This document shows, piece by piece, positions 35,721 to 46,664 of a stretch of DNA of 64,000 bases; within the stretch, counting starts at the first letter, position 1, and every line of letters begins with the position of its first letter. A program made the position numbers and the translations under genes. The stretch comes from Longimonas halophila (GTDB lineage: Bacteria; Bacteroidota; Rhodothermia; Rhodothermales; Salinibacteraceae). The notes under the pieces are model-generated. The model made no database searches, had not been told where the DNA came from, and worked only from the letters and a program-made list of their open reading frames with translations. The stretch covers positions 62,001 to 126,000 of the forward strand of contig NZ_PDEP01000011.1 of assembly GCF_002554705.1 (NCBI RefSeq), in the 5' to 3' direction.

Positions 35721-38700
35721 CTAAAACGCGTACCGCAGACCGAACTGGAATTGGCGCGGCGGTCCAGCGTTGCGCTGTACAAACCGGCGCGAGCTTGACG
35801 GGCCGGTCTGGATCTGGTTGCTCTGCGTGGCATTGTTGGCAAAGCCGCTCAGGTTCTCGGCATTCAGCACATTGAAGATGTCGGCGCGCGCAATGAGACG
35901 TCCGTCGGCAAGGGGCAGGGCGTACTGCACGCTGACGTCGAAGGTGGTCGACCACGGCAGGCGGTCGCTGTTGCGCGACTCGCCCGGATAGCGGTCGCTG
36001 TTGCCCAGGTACGCATTCGAAAACGCCCGTCCATCGCCGTTTAGGTCAGTGGTGCCAAAGACCTCGGCGCTCGGCACGCGGTTGATGGGCTGCCCGCTCT
36101 GCAAGAGACTCGCCAGCGTAAGGCGCAGTCGATCCGCCGGAAAGTACGACAGCACGCTGCTAATGACGTGCGTGCGGTCGTTCACGGAAGGGCCCCACTC
36201 ATCCTCGAAGTCGTTCGCATCCTCAGCCCGAAAGTTGATGTCGTCGGTGTTGTTGCGTAGCCGCGAGAGGGTGTACGAGAGCCGGTATGCAAAATCGTCT
36301 TGGCCGCGCTCCTTCACCAGGTTCACGTTCGCCGCCCAGTAACGCGCCTCGCCAGCGGTTTCGGTCATCACAATCTGGCGGGCCACGCCCTCCTTAAACT
36401 GCGGATTGCCGTCGGCGTCGGTGCGAATATTCCCCGCCGCATCCCGCTCGAAAATGTCGGTCGGGCGCGTCTGGTCGGCCTCGAATTGCGTGCGCACCAG
36501 GTCCGACGGGTCGCGGTTTGGGTCGGATTGCGCAGCTTCAACCTCCTCCGGATCAATCGAGAACGGATCCGGCGCATTTAGGTCGCGCAGCCGAAACTGG
36601 TTCAGCGAGCGCGTGTGAATCAGGTCTACGTAGAGCAGCGTGTTCGCGTCCACCTCGCGCTGCACGCCCACCGAAAACTGATGCGTGAGCGGGTTGTCGT
36701 ATCCGTTTGGATTCAGGATGCGCAGCTCGTTGCTAAAAATGGATGCGCGTTCGTCGGCCAACTCGTCGGGCGTGGGTCCGTCCAGAAACGGCACAGCACC
36801 GGGGTTCGGCGCGTTGGCCGTCAGATTACCGCGATTCGTAACGCGGTTGATGTTGGTATCTTCGGGTAAGCGGCCCTGGTCGATCAGCGATTGCAGTTGG
36901 CTGCGAAAGCCGGGGGCGGTGGAGCTAAACTGAAGTGCATCGCTGTAGACGGAGTACACGATCTTGTCGTAGAACATGCCGTATCCGCCTCGGAGCGCGG
37001 TGCGCGCGCCCAGCGAATAGTTCAGACTCAGGCGCGGCGCGATGTTCGTGAAGTCGCCCGCATCCGCGCCGCCTTTCGAGAGGCTGTCGTAATCCCAGCG
37101 CAGCCCGGCGGTTACGTTCAGATCCGACAGCGGCGAAAACTGGTCTTCGAGGTAGGCGCCAATGAGCACCTGATCGGTACCGAACGTGGCGGGCCGCGTC
37201 TCTACGCCGTAGTTAAGCACCTCGACTGCACCGGGAAGCTCGCTTAGCGCCTCGGGCTGCAGGGTTTGACCCGGCTGCCGGTTGCGGAGGGCCTGGACCT
37301 GTGCATCCGACAGACGCACGGTGTAGTTGCCATTCGGATTGCCGCCGCCCGCGAGCGAGAAGTCCGCCCGCAGCACATCGACGCCTGCAAGCAGCTCATG
37401 CCCCGATCCGCTGTAGCGCACCTTCTGCTGAAGCTGCACGGTGCGCTCGGTCTCGTCGAAGCGGAAGCCAGGATGCCCCAAGATGCCCAGCGTGGTGCTG
37501 CCGTCGGGTGCGAGCATGGTGACCTGCGGTGCATCCGGATTTTCGGGCTGCGCGAAGTCCCAGTTGAATCCGCTATACTGCAGGTTAGATTCGTAGAGCC
37601 ACCGATTGCCCGTGTAGGTGTTGGCGAGCGCCACGTGCCAGCCGTCGCGGACCTGCGTGTCGGCGGCGGAGGCAAAGCGCACCCCGCCCGTTAGCCCGCC
37701 GCCCTGCCGGTCGATGCGCACGCGCTGCCCGTTGGCTCGCAGCGTAGAGCGCCACCGCTCCGACCACCGATGGTCGACCCGCGCCGAGAGATACGACAGG
37801 TGGTTCTGCCCATCGACCGCCTCGTTGATGTTGAGCGACGGCACGTTCAGCAGGTTGTCCTTAAAATCGGTGGTATGCTCGGCGTTGACGAAGAAGAAGG
37901 TCTGGTCGCGCACGATCGGTCCGCCGAGCGAAAACCCGCCCTGCTGCCGCGAGAAGCCGTTCTTAACGGCATTGCCCGACAGGTCGCGCTGCGCAAAGGG
38001 CGAACTGGCATCCAGGGGCGGGCCCGGACGCGTCAGGTAGAAGGCTTCGCCCGTGTAGTCGTTGCCGCCGGACTTCGTCGTCACGTTGAAGATGCCGTTG
38101 CCGGTGCGCCCGAACTCGGCGGAGTAGGTGCTCGACAGCACCGTGATGTCCTTGATCATGCCTGTGGGCAGCTCAAACTTAGGCCCGCCCAGGAAATTCT
38201 CGTTGTTATCCATGCCGTCGATCAGGTAATTGGCATAGAGTCCGTTGGCCCCGTTGATGCTCACGACGGGCGCCTCCGTAAAAAAGCCGGTGGCAGGCGT
38301 TACGTTGGGCAGGCGCTTGAGCACCTGCGTGAAGTTGCGCCCCTCCACGGGCGTGTTCTCGATGGTTTCGGGCGCAAGCGACGACGACACCTCGGCGTTT
38401 ACGCGGTTCACGGAGGCCACGTTGTTCGCGCCCGACACGACGACCTCGTCGAGTTCGTATTCGGCGACCGGCACCATTAGCAGGGTGATGCTGCGCGTGT
38501 GGTCGGCCCGAAGCCGGATGCCAGTGACACCCGCTTCGTAGTAGGTGTCGGTTTCGGGCGCTCGCACGTCGTAGCGACCCGAGGTGGAAAGGCCCGCAAG
38601 CCGTGTGCGTCCGTCGTCGTTGGTTGTACGCTCGGAGGTGAATCCGATATCATCGTTCGAGATGCGGACCGTAACGCCCGAGACGGGAGCCCCGGTGTCG

Positions 38701-38846
38701 GCATGCAGCGCGCGGATTTCGAGTCCGGTTTGCGCGTGGGCGGGAACGCTGTGCATCCCCCAACCACAAAAGAGCAAGGCCACCAGGCAGCCAATTCGAG
38801 ACAGGGTACGCGGGCAACGAAAAGACGATAGCGTCAATGAAAACAT
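35721..38846 (-). CDS. TonB-dependent receptor, Oar-like, with carboxypeptidase-regulatory-like domain
   Basis: 1041 residues from ATG 38846. Signal peptide with cleavage near AHA|QT (residue 38). Residues about 40-120 form a carboxypeptidase-regulatory-like beta-sandwich (TGAPVSGVTVRISND). The plug domain runs to about residue 270 (VSINGANGLYANYLIDGMDN). A 22-stranded barrel follows, ending in Phe (FQFGLRYAF), the usual outer membrane protein terminus. A TonB box may lie near YELDEVVVSG. The ligand is not predictable and no SusD partner is adjacent, which fits an Oar-type receptor rather than a SusC pair. Confidence 0.92.
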   Translation of the reverse strand: MFSLTLSSFRCPRTLSRIGCLVALLFCGWGMHSVPAHAQTGLEIRALHADTGAPVSGVTVRISNDDIGFTSERTTNDDGRTRLAGLSTSGRYDVRAPETDTYYEAGVTGIRLRADHTRSITLLMVPVAEYELDEVVVSGANNVASVNRVNAEVSSSLAPETIENTPVEGRNFTQVLKRLPNVTPATGFFTEAPVVSINGANGLYANYLIDGMDNNENFLGGPKFELPTGMIKDITVLSSTYSAEFGRTGNGIFNVTTKSGGNDYTGEAFYLTRPGPPLDASSPFAQRDLSGNAVKNGFSRQQGGFSLGGPIVRDQTFFFVNAEHTTDFKDNLLNVPSLNINEAVDGQNHLSYLSARVDHRWSERWRSTLRANGQRVRIDRQGGGLTGGVRFASAADTQVRDGWHVALANTYTGNRWLYESNLQYSGFNWDFAQPENPDAPQVTMLAPDGSTTLGILGHPGFRFDETERTVQLQQKVRYSGSGHELLAGVDVLRADFSLAGGGNPNGNYTVRLSDAQVQALRNRQPGQTLQPEALSELPGAVEVLNYGVETRPATFGTDQVLIGAYLEDQFSPLSDLNVTAGLRWDYDSLSKGGADAGDFTNIAPRLSLNYSLGARTALRGGYGMFYDKIVYSVYSDALQFSSTAPGFRSQLQSLIDQGRLPEDTNINRVTNRGNLTANAPNPGAVPFLDGPTPDELADERASIFSNELRILNPNGYDNPLTHQFSVGVQREVDANTLLYVDLIHTRSLNQFRLRDLNAPDPFSIDPEEVEAAQSDPNRDPSDLVRTQFEADQTRPTDIFERDAAGNIRTDADGNPQFKEGVARQIVMTETAGEARYWAANVNLVKERGQDDFAYRLSYTLSRLRNNTDDINFRAEDANDFEDEWGPSVNDRTHVISSVLSYFPADRLRLTLASLLQSGQPINRVPSAEVFGTTDLNGDGRAFSNAYLGNSDRYPGESRNSDRLPWSTTFDVSVQYALPLADGRLIARADIFNVLNAENLSGFANNATQSNQIQTGPSSSRRFVQRNAGPPRQFQFGLRYAF

Positions 38847-38976
38847 GGGGATACGACGTGGCGTGCAGGATACAAAACGGCAGTGCACCTCCATAGCGGG
38901 GAGGCGGAAATACGGTAGAGATGGGCAGCGCAACGGGCTGTGCGTGGGCGGAGGCCGAGGCATCCGCCGGGTTGCG

Positions 38977-39675
38977 CTACGCGTGTGCGGCAGGTGGACC
39001 GCGTACCGACGCCACCGCAGACTGCGGGGCGTGTATCCAGCGAAGAGAGGTGCAAAGTGAAGGCGTGCCCCATCCAAGCACCCGGCGCAGCCGATTGGCA
39101 AGTGGGCGGACGGGGAGCGGCGTCTGGCGCAGTAGTGCTACCAGATCGCGCACGGTGTTTACGTCGCGCCGAGACGTGAGGACGGCGACGGTGCCATGGG
39201 CATTGCGCAGGTGGTGCTGTAGCGCGGCTCCAAGCTGGGGCGATTGCCACGGCAGGTGGGCAAGCGCTTGCGCGTTGAAGTGGGAGCGGTGCAGTCCAAT
39301 GAGGTAGGTGCCGCCGCCAGGGGTGGGCCCAATGACCGGCTGCCCGCTGCCAAGACGCGTGTGTACGGCGTTCCAGTTGACCTCGTGCAGGGTGGGGCAG
39401 TCGCCACCCACAGCAATGACGCGGTCGTATCCGGCGTCGAAGGCATCGGCAAAGGCGTTGGTGAGGCGCTCGCCAAACGTCTCGCCACGCTGCGCCGCGC
39501 CATCGACTTCAATGACCGGGTAGCCGCTTCGGTGTACCGTCTGCACGGTGTGCGTGTGCAGCGTATGCGCTACCTGCGCGCTTGTGGCATAGTCGCCCGG
39601 CACAAATTGCTTGTTCGACCACTCCCGTGCGGGGCGGTGGCTAAACAGCAGAATGGCGGTTGAGGACGCAGGCAC
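38977..39675 (-). CDS. DUF2064/TIGR04282 family glycosyltransferase-like protein
   Basis: About 232 residues from GTG 39675. A GTG at 39744 would add 23 residues that look non-coding, so the start is uncertain. Seen: AILLFSHRPAREW at the N-terminus, an AVGGDCPTL motif (the usual GxDCPxL metal/nucleotide site of this GT-A-like family), and GPTPGGGTYLIGL. The family resembles nucleotide-sugar transferases, but its reaction is unknown. Confidence 0.8.
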   Translation of the reverse strand: MPASSTAILLFSHRPAREWSNKQFVPGDYATSAQVAHTLHTHTVQTVHRSGYPVIEVDGAAQRGETFGERLTNAFADAFDAGYDRVIAVGGDCPTLHEVNWNAVHTRLGSGQPVIGPTPGGGTYLIGLHRSHFNAQALAHLPWQSPQLGAALQHHLRNAHGTVAVLTSRRDVNTVRDLVALLRQTPLPVRPLANRLRRVLGWGTPSLCTSLRWIHAPQSAVASVRGPPAAHA

Positions 39676-39995
39676 AGGTGGGGCGGCGGGGGGCAGAAGA
39701 CAGTGGCAGCCAACAGAATACAAAGGGCCATGCCTTCTGTACACCGCGCAGCGATATCGTTACAGGTGGCCGGGCATGGGGGATGATAACCTACCTCCAT
39801 CTGGAGTTACCAAACCCCGAGGAGATGGTTCGACTCTCGGCTCCTTCGTCGCCGTCCGCTCACCATGACAGACTTCGTTGGAAAGATGATGCCCTGCGTC
39901 CGACGGTCCCCCGTCGGACGTGTGGACAGGGACGCTCCTGCGTCTTTGCGTAGATGAGATCCCACCACCGCAGCATGCAGGAAAACGGATCCGCA
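39676..39995. other. Intergenic region between DUF2064 and copA genes
   Basis: 320 bp without a supportable coding gene, apart from a possible N-terminal extension of the DUF2064 gene up to 39744. It holds copy B of the two-hairpin repeat (39892-39944). No terminator for copA with a T tract was found. Confidence 0.5.
39892..39944 (-). repeat. Two-hairpin intergenic repeat, copy B
   Basis: Read on the minus strand: hairpin 1 GACGC-AGGA-GCGTC (39944-39931), then CCTGTCCACA, then hairpin 2 with arms CGTCCGACGG/CCGTCGGACG around GGGA (39920-39897), then CAGGG. Compared with copy A, a G-C pair in hairpin 1 is A-T and an A-T pair in hairpin 2 is G-C. The stems are therefore preserved while the sequence changes. 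Confidence 0.7.
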
Positions 39996-42515
<2,520 letters not shown>

Positions 42516-42565
42516 AAGCGGGTACAGGTGGATTCGAGGGGAGCGCGTGCAGGGCAGCAACGTGC

Positions 42566-42787
42566 TTACCGCGCCTCGACGGATACGAGGTCGAACCCGG
42601 CATCGTCGATGGCGCTGAAGAGCGCATCATAGGCCGCATCATCGGCATCAAAATGGATCTGGGCCTCTCCAATAGAGACGGTGCCCACGTCCACGCCATC
42701 AAGGTCAGCGAGAGCGTCGGTGACGGCCTGCACGCAGTGGTTGCAGTTCATGCCGTCGATAAGCAGGGTAAGGGGCTGGGTGGCCAT
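42566..42787 (-). CDS. Small heavy-metal-associated domain protein (CopZ-like copper chaperone)
   Basis: 73 residues from ATG 42787, a single HMA ferredoxin-like domain with the metal-binding CNHC motif (Cys15, Cys18) in GMNCNHC. It probably carries Cu+ to CopA. It lies directly after csoR (2 bp) and 50 bp before copA. Confidence 0.9.
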   Translation of the reverse strand: MATQPLTLLIDGMNCNHCVQAVTDALADLDGVDVGTVSIGEAQIHFDADDAAYDALFSAIDDAGFDLVSVEAR

Positions 42788-42789
42788 AG

Positions 42790-43071
42790 CTACTGAATCT
42801 GTTTGTAGAGCAAGTCCATGATTTCGTCGTAGGTGCGCTCGGCGGCGTCGGTATCGCCCGAGCGCAGCGCATCGGTGACGCACGTCTCCAGATGATTGCG
42901 CGTGATGACTTTGCCGGTAGCACGCAGCGACTTCTGCACCGAGCTAATCTGGTTCAGGATGTCGCCGCAGTAGCGGTCGTCCTCAACCATGCGCTGCAGG
43001 CCGCGCACCTGACCCTCAATGCGGCGCAGGCGCTGAAGAATGGCCTCACGCTTGTCGTCGTCCATCTGCAT
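42790..43071 (-). CDS. csoR: Copper-sensing repressor of the CsoR/DUF156 family
   Basis: 93 residues, all-helical. The Cu+ ligands Cys35, His60 and Cys64 (in RYCGD and NHLETC) match the Cys-His-Cys set of copper-binding CsoR. RLRRIEGQVRGLQRM is the family N-terminal helix. Copper binding releases CsoR from its operator. The operator is seen 42 bp upstream of the start. An alternative ATG lies at 43065. Confidence 0.94.
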   Translation of the reverse strand: MQMDDDKREAILQRLRRIEGQVRGLQRMVEDDRYCGDILNQISSVQKSLRATGKVITRNHLETCVTDALRSGDTDAAERTYDEIMDLLYKQIQ

Positions 43072-43112
43072 AGGCAGGTCCCGAGAGTGGTAAGCGTCAT
43101 GAGTGCGTAAAG

Positions 43113-43132
43113 TACCCTACCCCTGTAGGGTA
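43113..43132 (-). promoter_or_regulatory. CsoR-type operator overlapping the cop operon promoter
   Basis: Perfect 8 bp inverted repeat TACCCTAC-CCCT-GTAGGGTA (arms 43113-43120 and 43125-43132). It has the G/C-tract-with-TA-ends form of known CsoR operators. On the minus strand its edge runs into TACTTTAC, a possible -7 box, so bound CsoR would block transcription. It lies 42 bp before csoR. Confidence 0.8.
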
Positions 43133-43175
43133 TGTTTCCGCTCATGATCTGTTGTTGGGAGACCGAGCGCAACAC

Positions 43176-43214
43176 CCCCCGTAGAGACGTGCCAGTGGCG
43201 CGTCTCTACGGGGG
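43176..43214. repeat. Long GC-rich intergenic palindrome
   Basis: Perfect 14 bp arms (43176-43189 and 43201-43214) enclose a second GCC/GGC stem, giving a nearly continuous hairpin of about 39 bp with core CGTAGAGACG/CGTCTCTACG. There is no T tract beyond the G run. It lies 18 bp after the 3' end of the small coiled-coil membrane protein gene and before the cop promoter. It may terminate that gene or be a dispersed palindromic repeat. Confidence 0.7.
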
Positions 43215-43232
43215 ATGGATCGTAGCGCCGCC

Positions 43233-43547
43233 CTACGACCGCTGGCGCTGTCCCCGCGACGCCCCACTCGACTGCTGCTGGCGTGGCTCCGATGCATCCA
43301 GCGCCGAAAACTCCGCCTCAGGCGACTCGTCTTCGGCAGCGGCGATCGCCTCAAGGTGCTGGATCCGTTTCTTGAGCGCGTTGCGTTCGGCCTCCGCCTC
43401 CTCAAGAGCCGCTTGTACCTCAGTCAGATCTTGGCTGGCACCCGTAGAGGCGCGATGCTTAAGCCACTGCTTAAACCCTGAATAGCCGATGCTAATGGTG
43501 AATATGGCGAGTACGGTTGCAAAAAACATGGCGACAGTTGGCTCCAT
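43233..43547 (-). CDS. Small membrane protein with coiled coil, unknown function
   Basis: 104 residues from ATG 43547. One N-terminal transmembrane helix (about 5-25) and a short basic stretch lead to a strongly heptad-like segment (about 38-72, LTEVQAALEEAEAERNALKKR). The C-terminus is disordered and Ser/Gln/Arg-rich. The layout resembles PspB-type envelope proteins, but no family motif is seen. It is divergent from the sirtuin gene. Confidence 0.7.
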   Translation of the reverse strand: MEPTVAMFFATVLAIFTISIGYSGFKQWLKHRASTGASQDLTEVQAALEEAEAERNALKKRIQHLEAIAAAEDESPEAEFSALDASEPRQQQSSGASRGQRQRS

Positions 43548-43649
43548 AACTGGATACGATCGAGAAACAGGACAGCATAAACAGGAACGTGCAATCAAAT
43601 GCATGGGTTGATCTTCATACATGTCATCTACACTTGTTCCGATTTTTGT

Positions 43650-44489
43650 ATGTCTGTATCGACCCGCTCGCGCACCATACGGACCCTGGCTAATCTCATG
43701 CGCACGCGTCGCACGGTGGTGTTGAGTGGAGCGGGCGTGAGCACGGAATCGGGCATTCCCGACTATCGGGGCCCCGATTCGCCGCGCCGCGAGCGAGCCC
43801 CCATATCGTATCAGGAGTTTGTAGGGGATGCAGAAGCGCGTCGCCGGTACTGGGCGCGCAGCAGTGTGGGATGGCCGCGCTTTACGGCCGCACGTCCAAA
43901 TGCAGGGCACCAGGCGCTGTCGAAGCTGGAAGCAGCGGGCTACGTAAGCAGTGTCATTACGCAGAATGTGGACGGGCTGCATCAGGCCGCGGGGAGCACA
44001 GATGTCGTCGAACTGCACGGTGCGCTGGACGATGTGCGCTGCCTGCGCTGCGGACGCCGCACCGACCGGAGGGCGTATCAGCGCCGACTGCTGCAGGCCA
44101 ATCCCGGCTGGCCTCCCGAAGCGGCCACTCTTGCGCCCGATGGCGACGCGGTGCTCCCCGATGAGGTCACCACGTCGTTCCGCGTGCCGGGGTGCCCGCG
44201 CTGTGGGGGCACCCTCAAACCCGACGTGGTCTTTTTCGGCGAGTCCGTACCCCGCGTTCGGGTGGATGCAGCGTGGGATCGCTTCGACGAGGCCGAGATG
44301 CTGCTCGTAGTGGGCTCCTCGTTGGCCGTGTACTCCGGTCTTCGCTTTGTGCATCGTGCTGCCAATGAAGCACGGCCGGTGAGCATTATCAACCTGGGAC
44401 CAACCCGTGGTGATGCCCATGCGCACCTGCGTTTACAGGGTCGCACGGGCACGATCTTGCCGAGGTTGGCCGCGATGCTGGACGTGTAG
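43650..44489 (+). CDS. NAD-dependent protein deacylase (sirtuin, Sir2 family)
   Basis: 279 residues from ATG 43650. Seen: GAGVSTESGIPDYRG (27-41, NAD binding), TQNVDGLH, ELHGAL with the catalytic His, a Cys4 zinc site (CLRC and CPRC), KPDVVFFGE, and VVGSSLAVYSG. The long loop between the zinc pairs and overall similarity suggest the class II (SIRT4-like) branch. Targets unknown. Confidence 0.93.
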   Translation: MSVSTRSRTIRTLANLMRTRRTVVLSGAGVSTESGIPDYRGPDSPRRERAPISYQEFVGDAEARRRYWARSSVGWPRFTAARPNAGHQALSKLEAAGYVSSVITQNVDGLHQAAGSTDVVELHGALDDVRCLRCGRRTDRRAYQRRLLQANPGWPPEAATLAPDGDAVLPDEVTTSFRVPGCPRCGGTLKPDVVFFGESVPRVRVDAAWDRFDEAEMLLVVGSSLAVYSGLRFVHRAANEARPVSIINLGPTRGDAHAHLRLQGRTGTILPRLAAMLDV

Positions 44490-44575
44490 CGGAGGATGCA
44501 CGTCTGCCGCAACCGAATTGGGGCGGCGTTCGTAACGCGTTATCCGCTTGCTTATGAACAGCTTCTGCGCGCATC

Positions 44576-45478
44576 ATGCTCGACCGCATCCACCTCATCG
44601 ACACGCATTTTCAGGCGGTGCCCGAAGCGATCGCCGTGTTCTGCATCCCACACGACCAGGGAGCACTGCTCATCGAAACCGGGCCCAGTACTGTCACGGA
44701 CACGGTGACCAAGCGCCTGGACGCTATGGGGCTTGTGCCCTCTGACGTGACGGATGTGCTCGTAACGCACATTCACCTGGACCACGCCGGCGCGGCGGGC
44801 TGGTGGGCCGAGCAGGGCGCTACGGTGCATGTACACGAAGTGGGTGCGCCGCATCTGGCCGATCCGAGCAAACTGATGAAGAGTGCGTCTCGCATCTACG
44901 GCGACGACATGGACCGCCTGTGGGGCGAGATGCGTCCGGTGCCCACGGCACAACTCAACGCGCTTGCCGATGGCGATACGGTTACCGTGGGCGATGTGAC
45001 GCTGGAGGCGCTCGACACGCCGGGGCATGCATACCACCACCACGCCTATCTACTTGACGGCATTGCCTTTACAGGCGATGTAGCGGGCGTGCGGCTGCCC
45101 GGCTCTATGCACATGTCGCCCCCGCTGGCACCGCCCGAAATTGACCTGGATGCGTGGCGCGCGAGCATTGACCGGCTGCGAGCGCGTGAACTGACGCACA
45201 TTGCGCCGACGCACTTCGGCCTCTTCACGGATGCGGAAGACCATCTCGACCGACTCGCCGACCGGCTGGATGCGGTGGAAGCGTTCACCAAAGAGTTGAT
45301 GACATCGGATCCCACCGACAACGAAATTGAAACGGCGGTGACCGACTGGCTCCGATCCGAAGCCGAAGCGGACGGCGTGGAAGGCCCGCTATGGACGCGC
45401 TACGAAACCGCAAACCCGAGCTGGATGGCGGCGATGGGGCTGAAGCGCTTCTGGCAGAAGCACCGTGCCGATGCGTAG
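44576..45478 (+). CDS. Metallo-beta-lactamase fold hydrolase
   Basis: 300 residues. Seen: the metal motif THIHLDHAG (HxHxDH), a second-His region DTPGHAYHHHAYLLDG, the bridging Asp in FTGDVAG, and a later His in APTHFGLF, giving a full binuclear metal site. The C-terminal helical tail (about 235-300) is typical of larger MBL-fold enzymes. The substrate cannot be assigned. It is 86 bp after the sirtuin gene and converges on the HMG-CoA lyase gene. Confidence 0.9.
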   Translation: MLDRIHLIDTHFQAVPEAIAVFCIPHDQGALLIETGPSTVTDTVTKRLDAMGLVPSDVTDVLVTHIHLDHAGAAGWWAEQGATVHVHEVGAPHLADPSKLMKSASRIYGDDMDRLWGEMRPVPTAQLNALADGDTVTVGDVTLEALDTPGHAYHHHAYLLDGIAFTGDVAGVRLPGSMHMSPPLAPPEIDLDAWRASIDRLRARELTHIAPTHFGLFTDAEDHLDRLADRLDAVEAFTKELMTSDPTDNEIETAVTDWLRSEAEADGVEGPLWTRYETANPSWMAAMGLKRFWQKHRADA

Positions 45479-45507
45479 CGGATGCTGACGTAGGGACTCG
45501 GCCGGCC

Positions 45508-46440
45508 TTACGCCATAACCTCGCGTCCCCACAGGCGATGCATGGTACCAGCGAATTCCTTGTCGAGCAGATTTTCGAGTCGGTGCGATACCTCGGCCAC
45601 GGCACGCCCGTTTACGCCGGTGTCGATACCGAGTTGATCGAGGAGGTACACGGTGTCTTCGGTGGCGATGTTACCGGTAGCACCGGGAATGAATGGGCAG
45701 CCGCCCATGCCAGCGAGGGAGGCGTCAAACCAGTGAATACCACATGAAAGCGCTTCCATAACGTTTGCTAAGCCGAGTCCGCGGGTGTCATGCAAATGTA
45801 GCACGAGCGGCGTATCGCCCACGACCTCCTGAACGGCCGTGACGCGCTCCTGAATCATGCGCGGGTTGGCCATGCCGGTCGAGTCGGCCAGCGAGAGCGA
45901 TTCGAGGTTGTAATCGGCAAAGTGGCGGGCCATCTCCACGACCTGCTCCAGCGGCGTGTCGCCGGGTTCCTGGTAGCCGAATACGGTCTGGAAGCCGAGC
46001 TGCACGTTTACGCCGGCATGCAGTGCGGTGCCAATCATCTGCTCAGCCTGTTCGATCGCTTCGTCGACGGTCATGTTAGCGTTGTCGCGGCTGTGGCGGT
46101 CGTGCGTGGCAATGGATAGGTCGACATGCTGCAGATTGGTATCGAGGGCGCGCTCCAGTCCGGCCATGTTCAGTACAAGCCCGGTGTACGTCACGTCGTC
46201 ACGGTCCGGCAGGGCGGCACAGACAGCTTCTGCATCACGCATCTGCGGCACCCAGTCGGGGTGCACGAACGAGGTAACCTGGATGCGAGGCAGCCCCGCA
46301 TCAGCCAACGCAATGATGCTGGCCACCTTCTCCTCAGTGGGAATGAACGTATCCTCGAACTGAAATCCGTCGCGGGGGCCCACCTCACACAGCGTAACGT
46401 GCGAAGGCAGAGCCGACGGCGAGAGGTCGTGGCGTGCCAT
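45508..46440 (-). CDS. mvaB: Hydroxymethylglutaryl-CoA lyase
   Basis: 310 residues, matching the family length. It splits HMG-CoA to acetoacetate and acetyl-CoA in leucine degradation. Seen: EVGPRDGFQ (TIM barrel strand 1), SIATHDRHSRDN, QTVFGYQEPG, LHLHDTRGLGLANV (metal His pair), and GMGGCPFIPGATGN with the catalytic Cys. A related aldolase activity cannot be fully excluded. Confidence 0.93.
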   Translation of the reverse strand: MARHDLSPSALPSHVTLCEVGPRDGFQFEDTFIPTEEKVASIIALADAGLPRIQVTSFVHPDWVPQMRDAEAVCAALPDRDDVTYTGLVLNMAGLERALDTNLQHVDLSIATHDRHSRDNANMTVDEAIEQAEQMIGTALHAGVNVQLGFQTVFGYQEPGDTPLEQVVEMARHFADYNLESLSLADSTGMANPRMIQERVTAVQEVVGDTPLVLHLHDTRGLGLANVMEALSCGIHWFDASLAGMGGCPFIPGATGNIATEDTVYLLDQLGIDTGVNGRAVAEVSHRLENLLDKEFAGTMHRLWGREVMA

Positions 46441-46664
46441 GGTGCCCTACGGGGTGTAACGAACGGATAACGAAGGCAATGCTATACACGAAGAAGCGGC
46501 TGCTGGGATCCGATACAGCATGCCGTGGGGCACTGGATGAGCGCGGATGCCGAACAGCGTGCACTACATGTATGCATCTACACAACCACAACACCGCCTA
46601 CCAGACCGTAGCCAGTAGACGGTGCGTGGATGGTGTACGTTATGTGTGGGTAAGTCGGAAGGTG

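Noticed and set aside
39892-39944. Riboswitch upstream of the DUF2064 gene
   Set aside because: The same structure occurs elsewhere in inverse orientation to its genes, so a repeat is the simpler explanation, and no known aptamer core is recognised.
43233-44426. A 397-codon minus-strand frame extending across the sirtuin gene
   Set aside because: Only its last 104 codons look coding (membrane helix plus coiled coil); the rest is antisense to the well-supported sirtuin.
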